Positions 33,685 to 43,300 of a stretch of DNA of 49,686 bases are shown here, in pieces. This DNA comes from Microcaldota archaeon (GTDB lineage: Archaea > Micrarchaeota > Micrarchaeia > Micrarchaeales > Micrarchaeaceae). The notes beneath the pieces are model-generated. The model searched no databases. It was not told the origin of the DNA and was given only the letters and a program-made list of their open reading frames with translations. The number at the start of each line of letters is the position of its first letter. Positions within the stretch are counted from its first letter, which is position 1. The DNA lies in assembly GCA_021821445.1 (NCBI GenBank), contig JAKACK010000006.1, positions 1 through 49,686 on the forward strand, given 5' to 3'. The position numbers and the translations under genes are program-made.

Positions 33685-34104
33685 TTAAATCATCCTAGAA
33701 ATGAGATTGTTTATATAATCTCCCATATAACCTAATGAACCTCCTTGATTAAATCCTAATTTAGTACTTTTATATCCATGTCTTGGAGGATGTAATCTTA
33801 TAGGTAATTTTTCCCTGAGTTCTTTTACCTTTTCTTTATCTGAAAGTTCTTCAGGCTTTATTGATAATTCTGTTTTATCTAGAAGCTTTGATAATACCTC
33901 ATCGTTTACCTCCCCATACGCTATATAACTATTGCATTTTTTTAACATTCCAGTATAAGATTCGTCAACTTTTATAAGTACACAATTATTAACTCTCTTC
34001 AATTTAAGTCTATTCAAAGTCTCTGTAATATCTCCCCTTACGTTGACTCTCCCTCTTACCCTTATAGCTGCAATTATTTTATCATTCAACTTATTATCTT
34101 TCAT
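33685..34104 (-). CDS. rpl30: Large-subunit ribosomal protein L30 (uL30), archaeal type
   Basis: 139 aa, the long archaeal/eukaryotic L7-like form. 'AAIRVRGRVNVRGDITETLN' and 'RLHPPRHGYKSTKLGFNQGG' are family blocks. The start was moved from GTG 34113 to ATG 34104, three nt after GTGTTT. It forms a two-gene remnant of the spc operon with L15; no S5 precedes it. Confidence 0.93.
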   Translation of the reverse strand: MKDNKLNDKIIAAIRVRGRVNVRGDITETLNRLKLKRVNNCVLIKVDESYTGMLKKCNSYIAYGEVNDEVLSKLLDKTELSIKPEELSDKEKVKELREKLPIRLHPPRHGYKSTKLGFNQGGSLGYMGDYINNLISRMI

Positions 34105-34295
34105 AAAAAACACGCTTTAAGTTTTAAAAACATCTTTATTTTAATTATTCATTATTAAAGTATTTAAAATTATTGAATATTGATACGTGTAAATATATTA
34201 AGTATACATTTAAATTATTTCCTATTTTTTGTATCCTTTTTATATCTATTTTATTTTTGATATAAATATTTATCTATTAATTTTTCATAATATGC

Positions 34296-34619
34296 TTATA
34301 TTAATGTTTTCAACTCGTCCTCAATATCTCTTGTGATTTCATTTATACCATTGCGAGTATTTTTATTTATACTTGGGTCATCGATTAAAATTTCATAAAC
34401 TCTATGAATTTCCTTTAAAATTTTATCGTAAAATTTCTTTTTTGCGTCCGAATCTAAATTTTTTATTTGATCGTTAAAATTTATTTTTATAGATTGAATA
34501 TAATAAGTAGAGAAGTAAACCTTATTTTTTTCGTATAATTCTGGTGCATCATATATCATTGTACCATATATTTTACCAATATCTGATTTGTTGTTATCTT
34601 TAGGTTTTTTTGCTTCCAT
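34296..34619 (-). CDS. Orphan small helical protein
   Basis: 107 aa, not recognised. The N terminus is a charged linker ('EAKKPKDNNKSDIGK'); the rest is predicted helical and mixed charge ('KKFYDKILKEIHRVYEILID', 'GINEITRDIEDELKTLI'). No cysteines or membrane helix. The gene is 50 nt from the divergent flavin reductase start and 182 nt from L30. Coding status rests on open frame and codon-like composition. Confidence 0.5.
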   Translation of the reverse strand: MEAKKPKDNNKSDIGKIYGTMIYDAPELYEKNKVYFSTYYIQSIKINFNDQIKNLDSDAKKKFYDKILKEIHRVYEILIDDPSINKNTRNGINEITRDIEDELKTLI

Positions 34620-34668
34620 CTAATCATTATATTTTATAATATTTAAGATTTATAATTATGTGATAAAC

Positions 34669-35229
34669 ATGGAAAAAAATATTACTATACTAGGAATATG
34701 CGGTAGTTTGAGAAGGGACTCTTTTAATAGAGCTTTGCTAAATTATGCTGCAACACTTGAAATTGAAGGAATAAAAATTAAGATTGCGGATATTTCTAAT
34801 ATACCAAATTTTAATCAGGATATGGAGAAGCAAATGCCAGAATCAGTAAAGGTTTTAAAGGACGAGATTAAAAATGCTGATGCTGTGCTCATATCTACAC
34901 CTGAATATAATAGGTCTATTCCAGGAGTATTGAAAAATGCAATTGACTGGGCATCATGTCCTTATGGAGAAAATGTATTTGATGAAAAACCCGTTGCAAC
35001 TATGGGTGCTACTGTAGGTGCTTTTGTTGGTACTGCTATTGTCCAATATCATTTAAGAGAGATATTTTCATCCTTAAATGCACATCCACTTGAAAAACCA
35101 CAATTGTTTGTAGCTAATGCTCCTTTGAAAATAAAAGATGGAAAGGTCATTGATGATGATACAAAAGAATTGATAAAAGAGGTTGTGGTAAAACTGGCAG
35201 AATGGGCAAAACGTATTAACCAAAATTGA
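34669..35229 (+). CDS. NAD(P)H-dependent FMN reductase family protein
   Basis: 186-aa flavodoxin-fold protein. 'GICGSLRRDSFNRALL' is the FMN phosphate-binding loop, and 'TPEYNRSIPGVLKNAIDWAS' is the conserved active-site segment of the NADPH-dependent FMN/azo/quinone reductase family. It reduces flavin or quinone-like acceptors using NAD(P)H. ATG 34669 lies after GTGATAA; the ORF-track GTG at 34660 is that SD. Physiological electron acceptor unknown. Confidence 0.93.
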   Translation: MEKNITILGICGSLRRDSFNRALLNYAATLEIEGIKIKIADISNIPNFNQDMEKQMPESVKVLKDEIKNADAVLISTPEYNRSIPGVLKNAIDWASCPYGENVFDEKPVATMGATVGAFVGTAIVQYHLREIFSSLNAHPLEKPQLFVANAPLKIKDGKVIDDDTKELIKEVVVKLAEWAKRINQN

Positions 35230-35259
35230 ATTTATTTTATAAATTTTGATTTTTATTAT

Positions 35260-36129
35260 TTATAGGATTATTGGAAATAAAGGAGCGATTAGGTATATTA
35301 ATATTGCAAAGGTCATAGCAGCTAAACTTATATTTCTAGTTTTTATAAAAGTTGGATCGGATATATTTTTGCGGAGATATACTATAGATACGTAAAATAA
35401 TGTTATATCTATTATTATAATTGGTATTAAATAAGTTAGATTCAAGTAAAATGGAAACTTGAAAAAGAAAAGGAATATACTAAGTATAATTGAATAAAGA
35501 TACAAATTTGCAGCAACTATCCCCGATTTATATGTACCGATATAAAATATGAGATTCTTTGAATGCCTCTCGGTTACATCTCCTTTATAATCTCTGATCA
35601 TACCATGAATTTCTCTTGCTAAACCGCTTAATAATATAATCAAACTTATCAATAAAATATTTGTATTTAGTGCATTTGACACTACGTAATCTCCATATAT
35701 GAACGGAATTGCCATTGCAAATGCGATATAAATATTACCGATTAAGAACATCTCTTTTAATTTATAACTGTATAAGAAAGCTAAAATTGCGAATATTAAA
35801 GAGATTATGAATGCATATATGTTGATAAAAGCACTTAGAGCAACACCTATAACGAACATTAATAAGGATAGATTAAATGCAGATTTTGGACTTATTTTAC
35901 CAGATACTAAAGGCCTATCATTTTTCTTATTCTTTTTATCAACATTTATATCAAAATAATCGTTTATAGCAAAAGATGCCATACCTATCAATATTGGTGG
36001 TATAAGTGCTAATATAAATATGAATAAATTCGGGAATTTTCCTGTTATTATTTCTCCTGCAATAACCGCAATTGCGAGCATAAAGCTGTGTTCTGCACGT
36101 GTGAGTTTTAAATAATTTTTGATTCCCAT
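35260..36129 (-). CDS. UbiA-family prenyltransferase, probable DGGGP synthase
   Basis: 289 aa with about eight to nine membrane helices. First Asp-rich motif 'NDYFDINVDKKNKKNDRPL' and second motif 'DYKGD' bind Mg-prenyl diphosphate. In archaea such proteins commonly are digeranylgeranylglyceryl-phosphate synthase, the second ether-bond enzyme of membrane-lipid synthesis; the gene assignment to that reaction is inference. Start ATG 36129, after GGGTTTATTT. It converges with the flavin reductase. Confidence 0.85.
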   Translation of the reverse strand: MGIKNYLKLTRAEHSFMLAIAVIAGEIITGKFPNLFIFILALIPPILIGMASFAINDYFDINVDKKNKKNDRPLVSGKISPKSAFNLSLLMFVIGVALSAFINIYAFIISLIFAILAFLYSYKLKEMFLIGNIYIAFAMAIPFIYGDYVVSNALNTNILLISLIILLSGLAREIHGMIRDYKGDVTERHSKNLIFYIGTYKSGIVAANLYLYSIILSIFLFFFKFPFYLNLTYLIPIIIIDITLFYVSIVYLRKNISDPTFIKTRNISLAAMTFAILIYLIAPLFPIIL

Positions 36130-36244
36130 AAATAAACCCTTTTTCAAACATTTTAAGTTGATTGATAAATATTTATAAATGTATATATGTTATTAGTATT
36201 GCTAATTATATAGATTATTAGTTTTATTCATAAAAGGTGTAAGT

Positions 36245-37258
36245 ATGAAAGATGAAAAATTAGCTAAAAAAGTTAATAATGAAGAGAAGGAAATTGACAG
36301 TGAAGAAAAGAAAAAAATAGTAGAAGAGTTAGTAAAAACCGGTGTTAAAGATATAAAATTAAAGGAGGATATGAAAGTATCTGAATTGATTAAAGAAATG
36401 GAATACATGGGAGGATTTTCAGCACAGCACATGGTAAATGGTATACACATAATGGAAGATATGTTTAAAGATAAAGATTCTTACAATTTTTTGTCATTTC
36501 CTGCGGATATAGTATCAACAGGATTAAGAGGCGTACTTGCAAGTTCAGTAAAATACTTTAATGCGATTATAACTACTGGAGGTACTCTTGATCATGATCT
36601 CGCAAGAGCTTATGGAGGTAAATATTCCTTAGGTACATTTAATGCAGATGACTCCGTAATGCATGAATTGGGGATATACAGATTGGGGAATGTTTTCATA
36701 AAAAATGAGGAGTATGGATTAAAGGTAGAAGATGAATTCAATAGGATAATGATGGATATATATAATTCACCTGATTACAAAAAAGAGTACAGCCCTAGTG
36801 AACTTATATATGAATTCGGTAAAAGAATGACCGATGAAGGATCCATTATAAGGCAAGCGTATTTGCACAATGTAAAGATCTTTGATCCTGGTATAGTTGA
36901 TGGTGCATTTGGTACTCAACTCACCATATTCTCTCAGGATCATGATTTCAAGTTAAATGTTTTGAAAGACGAACTTGAATTGAGTAATATATCATTTGAT
37001 CATAAAGTTACAGGAGCTCTGATGATAGGAGGAGGTATAAGCAAACATCATGTTATATGGTGGAACCAGTTTAAAGGAGGATTGGATTATGCTGTATACA
37101 TAACTACTGCAACACAATTTGATGGTAGTCTTTCAGGTGCAAGATTATCCGAAGCTGTATCTTGGGGTAAGATAAGAGAAGAGGCAAAATACATCACAAT
37201 AGATGGTGATGCAACAATTATATTGCCATTTATGATGGCTGCCCTTAATGTAAAGTAA
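36245..37258 (+). CDS. dys: Deoxyhypusine synthase
   Basis: 337-aa NAD-dependent enzyme transferring an aminobutyl group from spermidine to a lysine of aIF5A. The catalytic segment 'EAVSWGKIREEAK' contains the active-site Lys309; 'TTGGTLDHDLAR' and 'VTGALMIGGGISKHH' are NAD/spermidine-site blocks. About 20 charged residues precede the usual start of the fold. SD AGGTGTAAGT lies before the ATG. aIF5A itself is not in the window. Confidence 0.95.
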   Translation: MKDEKLAKKVNNEEKEIDSEEKKKIVEELVKTGVKDIKLKEDMKVSELIKEMEYMGGFSAQHMVNGIHIMEDMFKDKDSYNFLSFPADIVSTGLRGVLASSVKYFNAIITTGGTLDHDLARAYGGKYSLGTFNADDSVMHELGIYRLGNVFIKNEEYGLKVEDEFNRIMMDIYNSPDYKKEYSPSELIYEFGKRMTDEGSIIRQAYLHNVKIFDPGIVDGAFGTQLTIFSQDHDFKLNVLKDELELSNISFDHKVTGALMIGGGISKHHVIWWNQFKGGLDYAVYITTATQFDGSLSGARLSEAVSWGKIREEAKYITIDGDATIILPFMMAALNVK

Positions 37259-37415
37259 TTTTGATTGCTTGTTTTTTATAGCCTATTTTTTTATAAAATT
37301 CGAATTAAAAATTGTATTATTCTATTATAATTATTAAGAATATAATAAATTCAAAAAACTAAAGACAACTTCTGCACTTTTTATATTTTATAAAAATATT
37401 TAAATAAAGGATTTT

Positions 37416-38675
37416 TCAATCCTTTATCTCTATTTTGTCACCCACTTTTGGTGCGTATGCATCAAATCCTTCTCCACGTAATGTTTCAGCGAATAATTTT
37501 GTATTCTCCTCACTTCCATGTACGCAGATAACTGTGTTAGGTGCACTCTCTCTTACGTACTTGTATAGATCCTCTTTTCCACTGTGTGCTGAGAAATCGT
37601 AGGTTTCTACAGGGAATTTTATGTCTGTTAATTGTTCATCGATCATCATTTTCTTTTGCTCGATTAGCATTCTTCCATTTGTTCCCTCTACCTGGTATCC
37701 CGTTAAGAATATCTTTGATTTCTTGTTCAGTTTCTTTATATAATCTAATACAGGTCCACCATTTAGCATTCCTGCTGTTGTGAGTATTATAGATGGAGTT
37801 GTCAATGCTGCTTCTCTGTCGTCTCTTGATTCTATCCAATTAGATTTTGCAATTGATTTATCTAGAGATGCTGCATTTCTTATACGCTCTTCTCCTTCTG
37901 TTATTGCATGAGTTGCTTTTCTTATCATACCATCTACATAAGTACGATCTGCAAGTCCTCTTTCATAAAGAAGGGTTAATAGCTCTTGCCCTCTACCTAT
38001 TGCGAATGCAGGAACTAAAGCTGTACCGCCATTATCTAAAGTTTCTTTCACATCTTCTATAAATTTGTTTGATAATGTCTCTCTATCTGGGTGGTCTCTA
38101 TCTGCATAAGTTGATTCAATTATCAGTATATCACTTTTAACCATCTCTGCACCATAATGAAGTATCTGAGGTTCTACCTTAAAATCTCCAGTATAAACTA
38201 TCTTATTGAAAGACTTTGCCTTTGGTCTCTCTATTTGCGTTATGGCACTTCCACTTATGTGCCCTGCATCGAATAGTTTCAATTTCCATCCTCCAAAATC
38301 CGCTGATCTATGATAAGGCATATTTATATAGTTATTTATAAATGCTCTTATGTGCCTCTTTTGAAACTTTGGTGGCAAATGCTCCTTCTTAGCTATTTTT
38401 ATAGAATCCTCTAATAATAGATTCACCAATGATAGAGTTGATGAGGTACCAAATGTTGGCATTCTCATATTCTTGTATAACAATGGTATTGAACCACTGT
38501 GATCCAAATGTGCATGGCTTATAACCAATGCATCTATCTTTGGCATAGCGACCGGATACTCCGGTGTATTTCCTTCCAGCTTGACTCCATAGTCAAGCAT
38601 CACTTTCTTTTCTGCGTCAAGCATTATTGCTGACCTGCCGACTTCTTGTCCGGCACCGAATATTCTTATATTCAT
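37416..38675 (-). CDS. Beta-CASP metallo-beta-lactamase ribonuclease (aCPSF2-like)
   Basis: 419 aa. The MBL core has 'SHAHLDHSG' (motif 2), 'DAGHISGSA' (motif 3) and 'YTGDF' (motif 4); the beta-CASP insert includes 'ALVPAFAIGRGQELL', then 'DFSAHSGKEDL' and 'VHGSEENTKLFAE'. No KH domains precede it, so it resembles aCPSF2 rather than the longer aCPSF1, and could also be called RNase J/CPSF-like. It cleaves or trims RNA. Start ATG 38675 follows GATGTGAAC. Single gene, convergent with deoxyhypusine synthase. Confidence 0.9.
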   Translation of the reverse strand: MNIRIFGAGQEVGRSAIMLDAEKKVMLDYGVKLEGNTPEYPVAMPKIDALVISHAHLDHSGSIPLLYKNMRMPTFGTSSTLSLVNLLLEDSIKIAKKEHLPPKFQKRHIRAFINNYINMPYHRSADFGGWKLKLFDAGHISGSAITQIERPKAKSFNKIVYTGDFKVEPQILHYGAEMVKSDILIIESTYADRDHPDRETLSNKFIEDVKETLDNGGTALVPAFAIGRGQELLTLLYERGLADRTYVDGMIRKATHAITEGEERIRNAASLDKSIAKSNWIESRDDREAALTTPSIILTTAGMLNGGPVLDYIKKLNKKSKIFLTGYQVEGTNGRMLIEQKKMMIDEQLTDIKFPVETYDFSAHSGKEDLYKYVRESAPNTVICVHGSEENTKLFAETLRGEGFDAYAPKVGDKIEIKD

Positions 38676-38784
38676 GTTCACATCTTTATTTTTTTAAATA
38701 AAATATTAAAATGGTGGTAATTGTTTAAATAGGTTTAGTTTATTATTTTTCAATTAAGGAGAATACGTAAGAAAAACTAAAGTT

Positions 38785-39165
38785 TTATATAACATCAGAT
38801 TGATTTTTAAATTTTATAACCTTTTTATCCTTCCGTTCGAACAGAAGTGTACTGGATTCCTTTTCAAATTCCAATTCTAAATTAGATATTTTTTTATCAA
38901 TATTCTCCGATATAGAATTTAAATTTTTTTTGGTATCTTTTCTATTTAAATGGTTATTTTCAATATTACTATATTCTTTATATATATCGTTTTCTAAAGT
39001 TTTAATTTTTTCTCCTACTTTTAAATAATCATCATCGCCAGTCAGTAATGACAACTGATAATTTAATTTATTACCATACTTTAATAATTTTGATAAATCT
39101 TTTAAAGATTCTTGCCTTTGATGATGTATCATTAATAATTTAAGATAATTTTTTGTTTCACTCAT
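38785..39165 (-). CDS. Orphan coiled-coil protein
   Basis: 126 aa, unrecognised. Predicted as long helices: 'NYLKLLMIHHQRQESLKDLS' near the start and a heptad-rich second half ('ISENIDKKISNLELEFEKES'). It has a two-helix, prefoldin-like look, but no conserved motif supports that. Start ATG 39165 follows GGTGCAATTA; the ORF-track start 39195 includes upstream sequence. Monocistronic. Confidence 0.5.
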   Translation of the reverse strand: MSETKNYLKLLMIHHQRQESLKDLSKLLKYGNKLNYQLSLLTGDDDYLKVGEKIKTLENDIYKEYSNIENNHLNRKDTKKNLNSISENIDKKISNLELEFEKESSTLLFERKDKKVIKFKNQSDVI

Positions 39166-39351
39166 TAATTGCACCATAAATAAATATCTTATCACACTTA
39201 ATGAATATTATTAAATATTTATATTTATCGTTTAGGTCTGCGTTTATTGCGAAATCTCCATCTATATTTATCAAGTTTATAATTTTACATTAGTAATAAT
39301 TTATATAGTTATTTATGCCTAATATATATTATTACTTATGAGTTGTTTTGT

Positions 39352-40224
39352 ATGGTAGAAAATATTACTTTTTCGGATTTACTTGCTTTGGAGAAGATAA
39401 CTCCAAATACGATTGTTGAAAAATTTGGATCTTTAATAAACTCATCTTTTTTTGATGCTGCTAACATATTAGGTTCGCTTAAGATAAAAGGACTTGTTGA
39501 TTATGGTACATCAGCTCCTGGACAAAATGTAATTCAAATAACTGAATTGGGTAAAAAAGTTTTGGATGACGCAAAATCTAAAAGTGCAATGGAAATTGAT
39601 AAATTAGATATCGAAATCATACATCAGTTATCTTCAGGAAAAAGAAACCTTGTAGATATAAGTAATTCCATAAATGTAGGTCAAACTGATTTGGCTATGC
39701 ATCTTTCTAAGTTACAGGACAAAGGATATGTTGAATCAGGATTTAGAAATGGAATTGTTAACTTAAATTTGACAGATAAGGGCTTTAATTTTAAAGTGGA
39801 TGATGTTCCCACACAATCAAACAATGAGGTAAACGAAGAAAAACCAGAATCAAGCATTCCAAATGATGAATCCATAATGCCTGCAGAAAGTTCTGCGATA
39901 ATGGAAGAGAAAACAATAGAAGAGGATAAACCCTCAATAGAAAAACAACAAGCAGACAATACAGAAAGTAGCAAGGAAGCAAATACTGAAAAAATTGAAA
40001 ATAATAAAGCTAAAGATATATCTAATACAGATAATATTGATGAATCAGATACAACACATGAAATAGAGGATTTAAGAAAAATATCTGAAACCATGAAACC
40101 TAGTGATGAGGAGCTTAGTCAAGAGTTGAAAGCAAAACATAAAGGTTCAGGAGGTAAAAAAATTATTATCGGATTAATAATAGTCATCATCGTTGTTATT
40201 ATTTTAGTATTGAAATTCAGATAA
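39352..40224 (+). CDS. Membrane-anchored double winged-helix protein
   Basis: 290 aa. Residues about 1-70 and 77-145 are two winged helix-turn-helix domains ('FFDAANILGSLKIKGLVDYG'; 'TDLAMHLSKLQDKGYVESG'). A long acidic, disordered linker of about 115 residues follows, rich in Glu/Ser/Asn. The last roughly 22 residues are one hydrophobic helix ('IIIGLIIVIIVVIILVLKFR') flanked by Lys. This is a tail-anchored DNA-binding or chromatin-tethering design. It precedes the acdB-acdA pair by 29 nt on the same strand. Confidence 0.7.
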   Translation: MVENITFSDLLALEKITPNTIVEKFGSLINSSFFDAANILGSLKIKGLVDYGTSAPGQNVIQITELGKKVLDDAKSKSAMEIDKLDIEIIHQLSSGKRNLVDISNSINVGQTDLAMHLSKLQDKGYVESGFRNGIVNLNLTDKGFNFKVDDVPTQSNNEVNEEKPESSIPNDESIMPAESSAIMEEKTIEEDKPSIEKQQADNTESSKEANTEKIENNKAKDISNTDNIDESDTTHEIEDLRKISETMKPSDEELSQELKAKHKGSGGKKIIIGLIIVIIVVIILVLKFR

Positions 40225-40253
40225 CTTTATCAAACATATTAAAAGGTGGATAT

Positions 40254-40895
40254 ATGTCAGATGAGAATGCAAATATGATGGATTATATAGAAGCAGCGAA
40301 TCTGCTTAAAAAGTATAGCATTAGAGTAGTTGACTCTAAGTACATTGAAAGTGAAGACGATGCAGTTTCTTTTTCTAATGGAGATACAATTGTTATGAAA
40401 GTATTATCTGATAAGGCTTTACACAAAACAAAGAGTGGCGTTATAAAATTGGATTTATCAAAAGAAGATGATATAAGAACTGCTTATAAGGATTTAATAG
40501 AAAAATCTGCTGATTTAAAACCCTACAAAATATTAGCTCAAAAAATGATAAAAGGAGGTATAGAAATTATAATTGGAGGTAATACCGATCCATCTTTTGG
40601 TAAAGTGTTATTGCTGGGTTTTGGAGGTATATATGTAGAGACTTTCAAAGATGTTTCAATGAGGGTATGCCCAATCAATGAATTTGACGCTGGAAATATG
40701 ATAAGTGAATTGAAATCAAAGAGAATAATAGCCCCTGATGAGAAATCAGAGAACATGATAAAGGATCTTCTGATGAAAGTTTCCAAGTTATTGGTTGAAA
40801 ATGATAATATATCTGAGCTTGATCTTAATCCGTTAATATTACATGATGGAACTTATGATGCTGTAGATTTAAGATTTATTTTAAAGGGTGAATGA
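40254..40895 (+). CDS. acdB: ADP-forming acyl-CoA synthetase, beta (ATP-grasp) subunit
   Basis: 213-aa ATP-grasp_5 subunit. 'GGIEIIIGGNTDPSFGKVLLLG' (first 20 shown in part: 'GIEIIIGGNTDPSFG') and 'GGIYVETFKDV' are family motifs; 'ELDLNPLILHDG' supplies Mg-ATP ligands. With the alpha subunit it converts acetyl-CoA (or another acyl-CoA), ADP and Pi to acid, CoA and ATP. SD AGGTGGATAT precedes the ATG. Its stop abuts the acdA start. Confidence 0.93.
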   Translation: MSDENANMMDYIEAANLLKKYSIRVVDSKYIESEDDAVSFSNGDTIVMKVLSDKALHKTKSGVIKLDLSKEDDIRTAYKDLIEKSADLKPYKILAQKMIKGGIEIIIGGNTDPSFGKVLLLGFGGIYVETFKDVSMRVCPINEFDAGNMISELKSKRIIAPDEKSENMIKDLLMKVSKLLVENDNISELDLNPLILHDGTYDAVDLRFILKGE

Positions 40896-40896
40896 T

Positions 40897-42297
40897 ATGG
40901 AAGATATGTCTAGTAGTATAAAAATTATGATGAATCCGAAAAATGTTGCGATTGTTGGCGCATCATCAAATCCTGATAAGGTTGGTTATTCAATACTAAA
41001 GAATTATTTGGATTTAGGTTATAAAGGTAAAATATATCCAGTAAATATAAAAGAAGAATCTATTTTAGGCTTGAAGGTTTATAAGAGTGTTTTGGATATA
41101 CCTGAACCTGTAGATGTTGTAGTAGTCGCTGTTCCTGCTCCTTTAGTGCCTAATATAATAGATGAATGTGGTAGAGCAAAAAGTAAAACAGTCGTTGTAG
41201 TTACTGCAGGATTTGCTGAAGTTGGAGAGGTTGAACTTGAAAAGAAGTTAGTAGAAACAGCAAATAAATACAATTTACCTGTATTAGGTCCTAATTGTGT
41301 AGGTGTTATGGATTTAGGTTCTGGTGTTGATACTCTATTCTTACCAGCTTATAAATTTGATAGGCCAGGAATAGGAACATTAGGATTCGCATCTCAGAGT
41401 GGATCTGTAGCTGGAAACATACTTGATGTAATAGGAGGTGAAAATTTAGGATTGTCAAAATTCATTTCTTATGGAAATGCATCAATTATAAATGAAACAG
41501 ATATACTGAATTATTTCGCAGATGATGAGGATACAAAGGTATTGGTGTTTTATTTAGAGGGTGCTAAAAGGGGCAAGGAATTTATAGAAGCTGTAAAAAG
41601 AATAGGTGTTAAAAAACCTGTCATAATAGCTAAGGGAGGAGAAACAGAAGCAGGGGCACAAGCAGCACATTCACACACAGCATCTTTAACTGGTAATTAT
41701 CAAGTATATGATGCAATATTCAAACAGTATGGTTTCATCCACTCCAATAATTTAGATGAGATTATAAGCTTAGCTAAAATATTTGACAAACAGCCCTTAG
41801 TTACTGGTAATAGGGTTGGTTTAATAACGAATGGAGGAGGAACTGGTGTATTAGCAACAGATGCACTTTATAACAATGGATTGGTACTTGCAGATTTAAC
41901 ACAGGAATCAAAGGATTATTTGAGAAAAGTTATGCCACCTATTGTGAATATAAGAACACCTCTTGATATAGGAGGAGATGCGGATTATGCAAGATTTAAT
42001 GACGCGATAAAAACAGTATTGAATGACGATAACGTCGATGTACTTGCTATAATCGCATTATTCCAAACTCCAGGTGCGGATTCAAAAGTAGCGCAGGCAA
42101 TATGCAATTACAGTGTAGATTCTAAGAAACCTATAGTTGTTATAAGTGATGGAGGTAGTTATACACAGACACATAAAAAGATAATAGAATCTTCAGGTAT
42201 ACCAGTTTATAGTTCACCTGAAATGGCGGCAAAATCAATATCTGCTTTGATAAATTACGCAAAGTACAAAGAAGCTGCATCAAAATTATATGAATAA
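40897..42297 (+). CDS. acdA: ADP-forming acyl-CoA synthetase, alpha subunit
   Basis: 466 aa: CoA-binding Rossmann domain ('VAIVGASSNPDKVGYSILKN'), two CoA-ligase domains, and the phosphohistidine segment 'AAHSHTASLTG' with His260 at the position that shuttles phosphate between subunits. It releases acetate and conserves energy as ATP in fermentative archaea. Start ATG 40897, after GGTGAATG, is preferred to GTG 40888, which is in the SD. It overlaps nothing but directly follows acdB, forming a tight operon. Confidence 0.94.
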   Translation: MEDMSSSIKIMMNPKNVAIVGASSNPDKVGYSILKNYLDLGYKGKIYPVNIKEESILGLKVYKSVLDIPEPVDVVVVAVPAPLVPNIIDECGRAKSKTVVVVTAGFAEVGEVELEKKLVETANKYNLPVLGPNCVGVMDLGSGVDTLFLPAYKFDRPGIGTLGFASQSGSVAGNILDVIGGENLGLSKFISYGNASIINETDILNYFADDEDTKVLVFYLEGAKRGKEFIEAVKRIGVKKPVIIAKGGETEAGAQAAHSHTASLTGNYQVYDAIFKQYGFIHSNNLDEIISLAKIFDKQPLVTGNRVGLITNGGGTGVLATDALYNNGLVLADLTQESKDYLRKVMPPIVNIRTPLDIGGDADYARFNDAIKTVLNDDNVDVLAIIALFQTPGADSKVAQAICNYSVDSKKPIVVISDGGSYTQTHKKIIESSGIPVYSSPEMAAKSISALINYAKYKEAASKLYE

Positions 42298-42397
42298 TTT
42301 TGTTTTTTAGATTTTTTATTTATTTCTAAATTCACGAAAGGATTAAATAGTTTTCATAAACAATAAATTTATATCAGCTTATTTCTTAAGTGGTAAT

Positions 42398-42805
42398 ATG
42401 ACTAATTTAAACGATGTTAAACCAGAACAATTGGTGGCAGCAGCCTCAATTAAGTTAAAAGATGTGATGACAAAGCCAGATTACATTAATTTTGTAAAGT
42501 CAGGAGCAGGTAAGGAGAGGCCTCCTATAAGTCCAGACTTTTGGTTCATGAGATCTGCTTCGATATTGCGTCAGGTGTACATAAACGGACCTATAGGTGT
42601 CTCTAAATTGAGAACTAAATATGGAAACAGCAAAGGTCACACAGTACATAGAAAACATAGTGTTAGAGCAGGTGGAAGTATAATAAGAGATATATTCCAA
42701 CAGCTTGAAAAAGCGGAATTGGTGAAAAATACACCTTCAGGAAGAATTATAACTCCAAAAGGTATGTCTTTCTTAGATAAAGTTAGTAGAGAGATAAAAA
42801 GTTGA
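42398..42805 (+). CDS. rps19e: Small-subunit ribosomal protein S19e
   Basis: 135-aa winged-helix-like S19e of the 30S head. Family blocks are 'DFWFMRSASILRQVYINGPI' and 'GVSKLRTKYG', 'HRKHSVRAGGSIIRDIFQQL'. SD AAGTGGTAAT before the ATG. It opens the conserved archaeal cluster S19e-PDCD5-L39e-L31e-aIF6-L18a-pfdA-ftsY. The downstream PDCD5 start is 5 nt after its stop. Confidence 0.95.
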   Translation: MTNLNDVKPEQLVAAASIKLKDVMTKPDYINFVKSGAGKERPPISPDFWFMRSASILRQVYINGPIGVSKLRTKYGNSKGHTVHRKHSVRAGGSIIRDIFQQLEKAELVKNTPSGRIITPKGMSFLDKVSREIKS

Positions 42806-42810
42806 TTAAA

Positions 42811-43122
42811 ATGCCCAATGTTAACTCTGATGATGAAGAAAACAGAAGTTACAAAAAAGCATTGGATAAAATGTATCGTAAGATGGAGGAGGAGGAAAAG
42901 ATAAAAAGCCTTATGAGGCAGCTCTTAGATCCCGATGCATATGAAAGAATGATGAACATAAAGGCATCAAATGAGGATTTGTATATGCAGTTTGCAAGTC
43001 TTCTGGTTCAATTGGTGCAGTCAAATCAGATAAGAGGCAGAATTACAGATGAACAGTTAAAAGGTCTATTATCTAGATTTACAGCTAGACATGAACCTAC
43101 CATAAATATAAAGCACAAGTGA
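42811..43122 (+). CDS. PDCD5/TFAR19-family DNA-binding protein
   Basis: 103-aa three-helix-bundle protein. 'KIKSLMRQLLDPDAYERMMN' is nearly diagnostic, followed by 'QIRGRITDEQLKGLLSRF'. Archaeal members bind nucleic acid; precise role unresolved. Start ATG 42811 follows GTTGATTAAA; ORF-track TTG 42802 is in the S19e end. The next gene L39e begins 4 nt after its stop. Confidence 0.92.
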   Translation: MPNVNSDDEENRSYKKALDKMYRKMEEEEKIKSLMRQLLDPDAYERMMNIKASNEDLYMQFASLLVQLVQSNQIRGRITDEQLKGLLSRFTARHEPTINIKHK

Positions 43123-43126
43123 TATT

Positions 43127-43300
43127 ATGTCAAAAAAGGATGAAATAAAAAAGAAAAGACTTGGAAAATTTATAAAACAGAATAGGAGACTTCCAGTTCT
43201 AGCTTCTATAAGGACAAAAAGAAGGCTTGAAACAAATAAGTTTACAAGAGACTGGAGACATGTTAGAATAAGGAAAAAGGTCGATATAAATGGCAAGTAG
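43127..43300 (+). CDS. rpl39e: Large-subunit ribosomal protein L39e (missed by ORF track)
   Basis: 57-aa basic protein translated by hand from ATG 43127: it begins 'MSKKDEIKKKRLGKFIKQNR', has 'RRLPVLASIRTKRR', and then 'KFTRDWRHVRIRKK'. The RRxP and TRDWR(H)xR pattern, size and gene order between PDCD5 and L31e identify L39e, which lines the exit tunnel. SD GTGATA lies 2 nt before the ATG. Its last 11 bp overlap the L31e start. Confidence 0.93.
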   Translation: MSKKDEIKKKRLGKFIKQNRRLPVLASIRTKRRLETNKFTRDWRHVRIRKKVDINGK

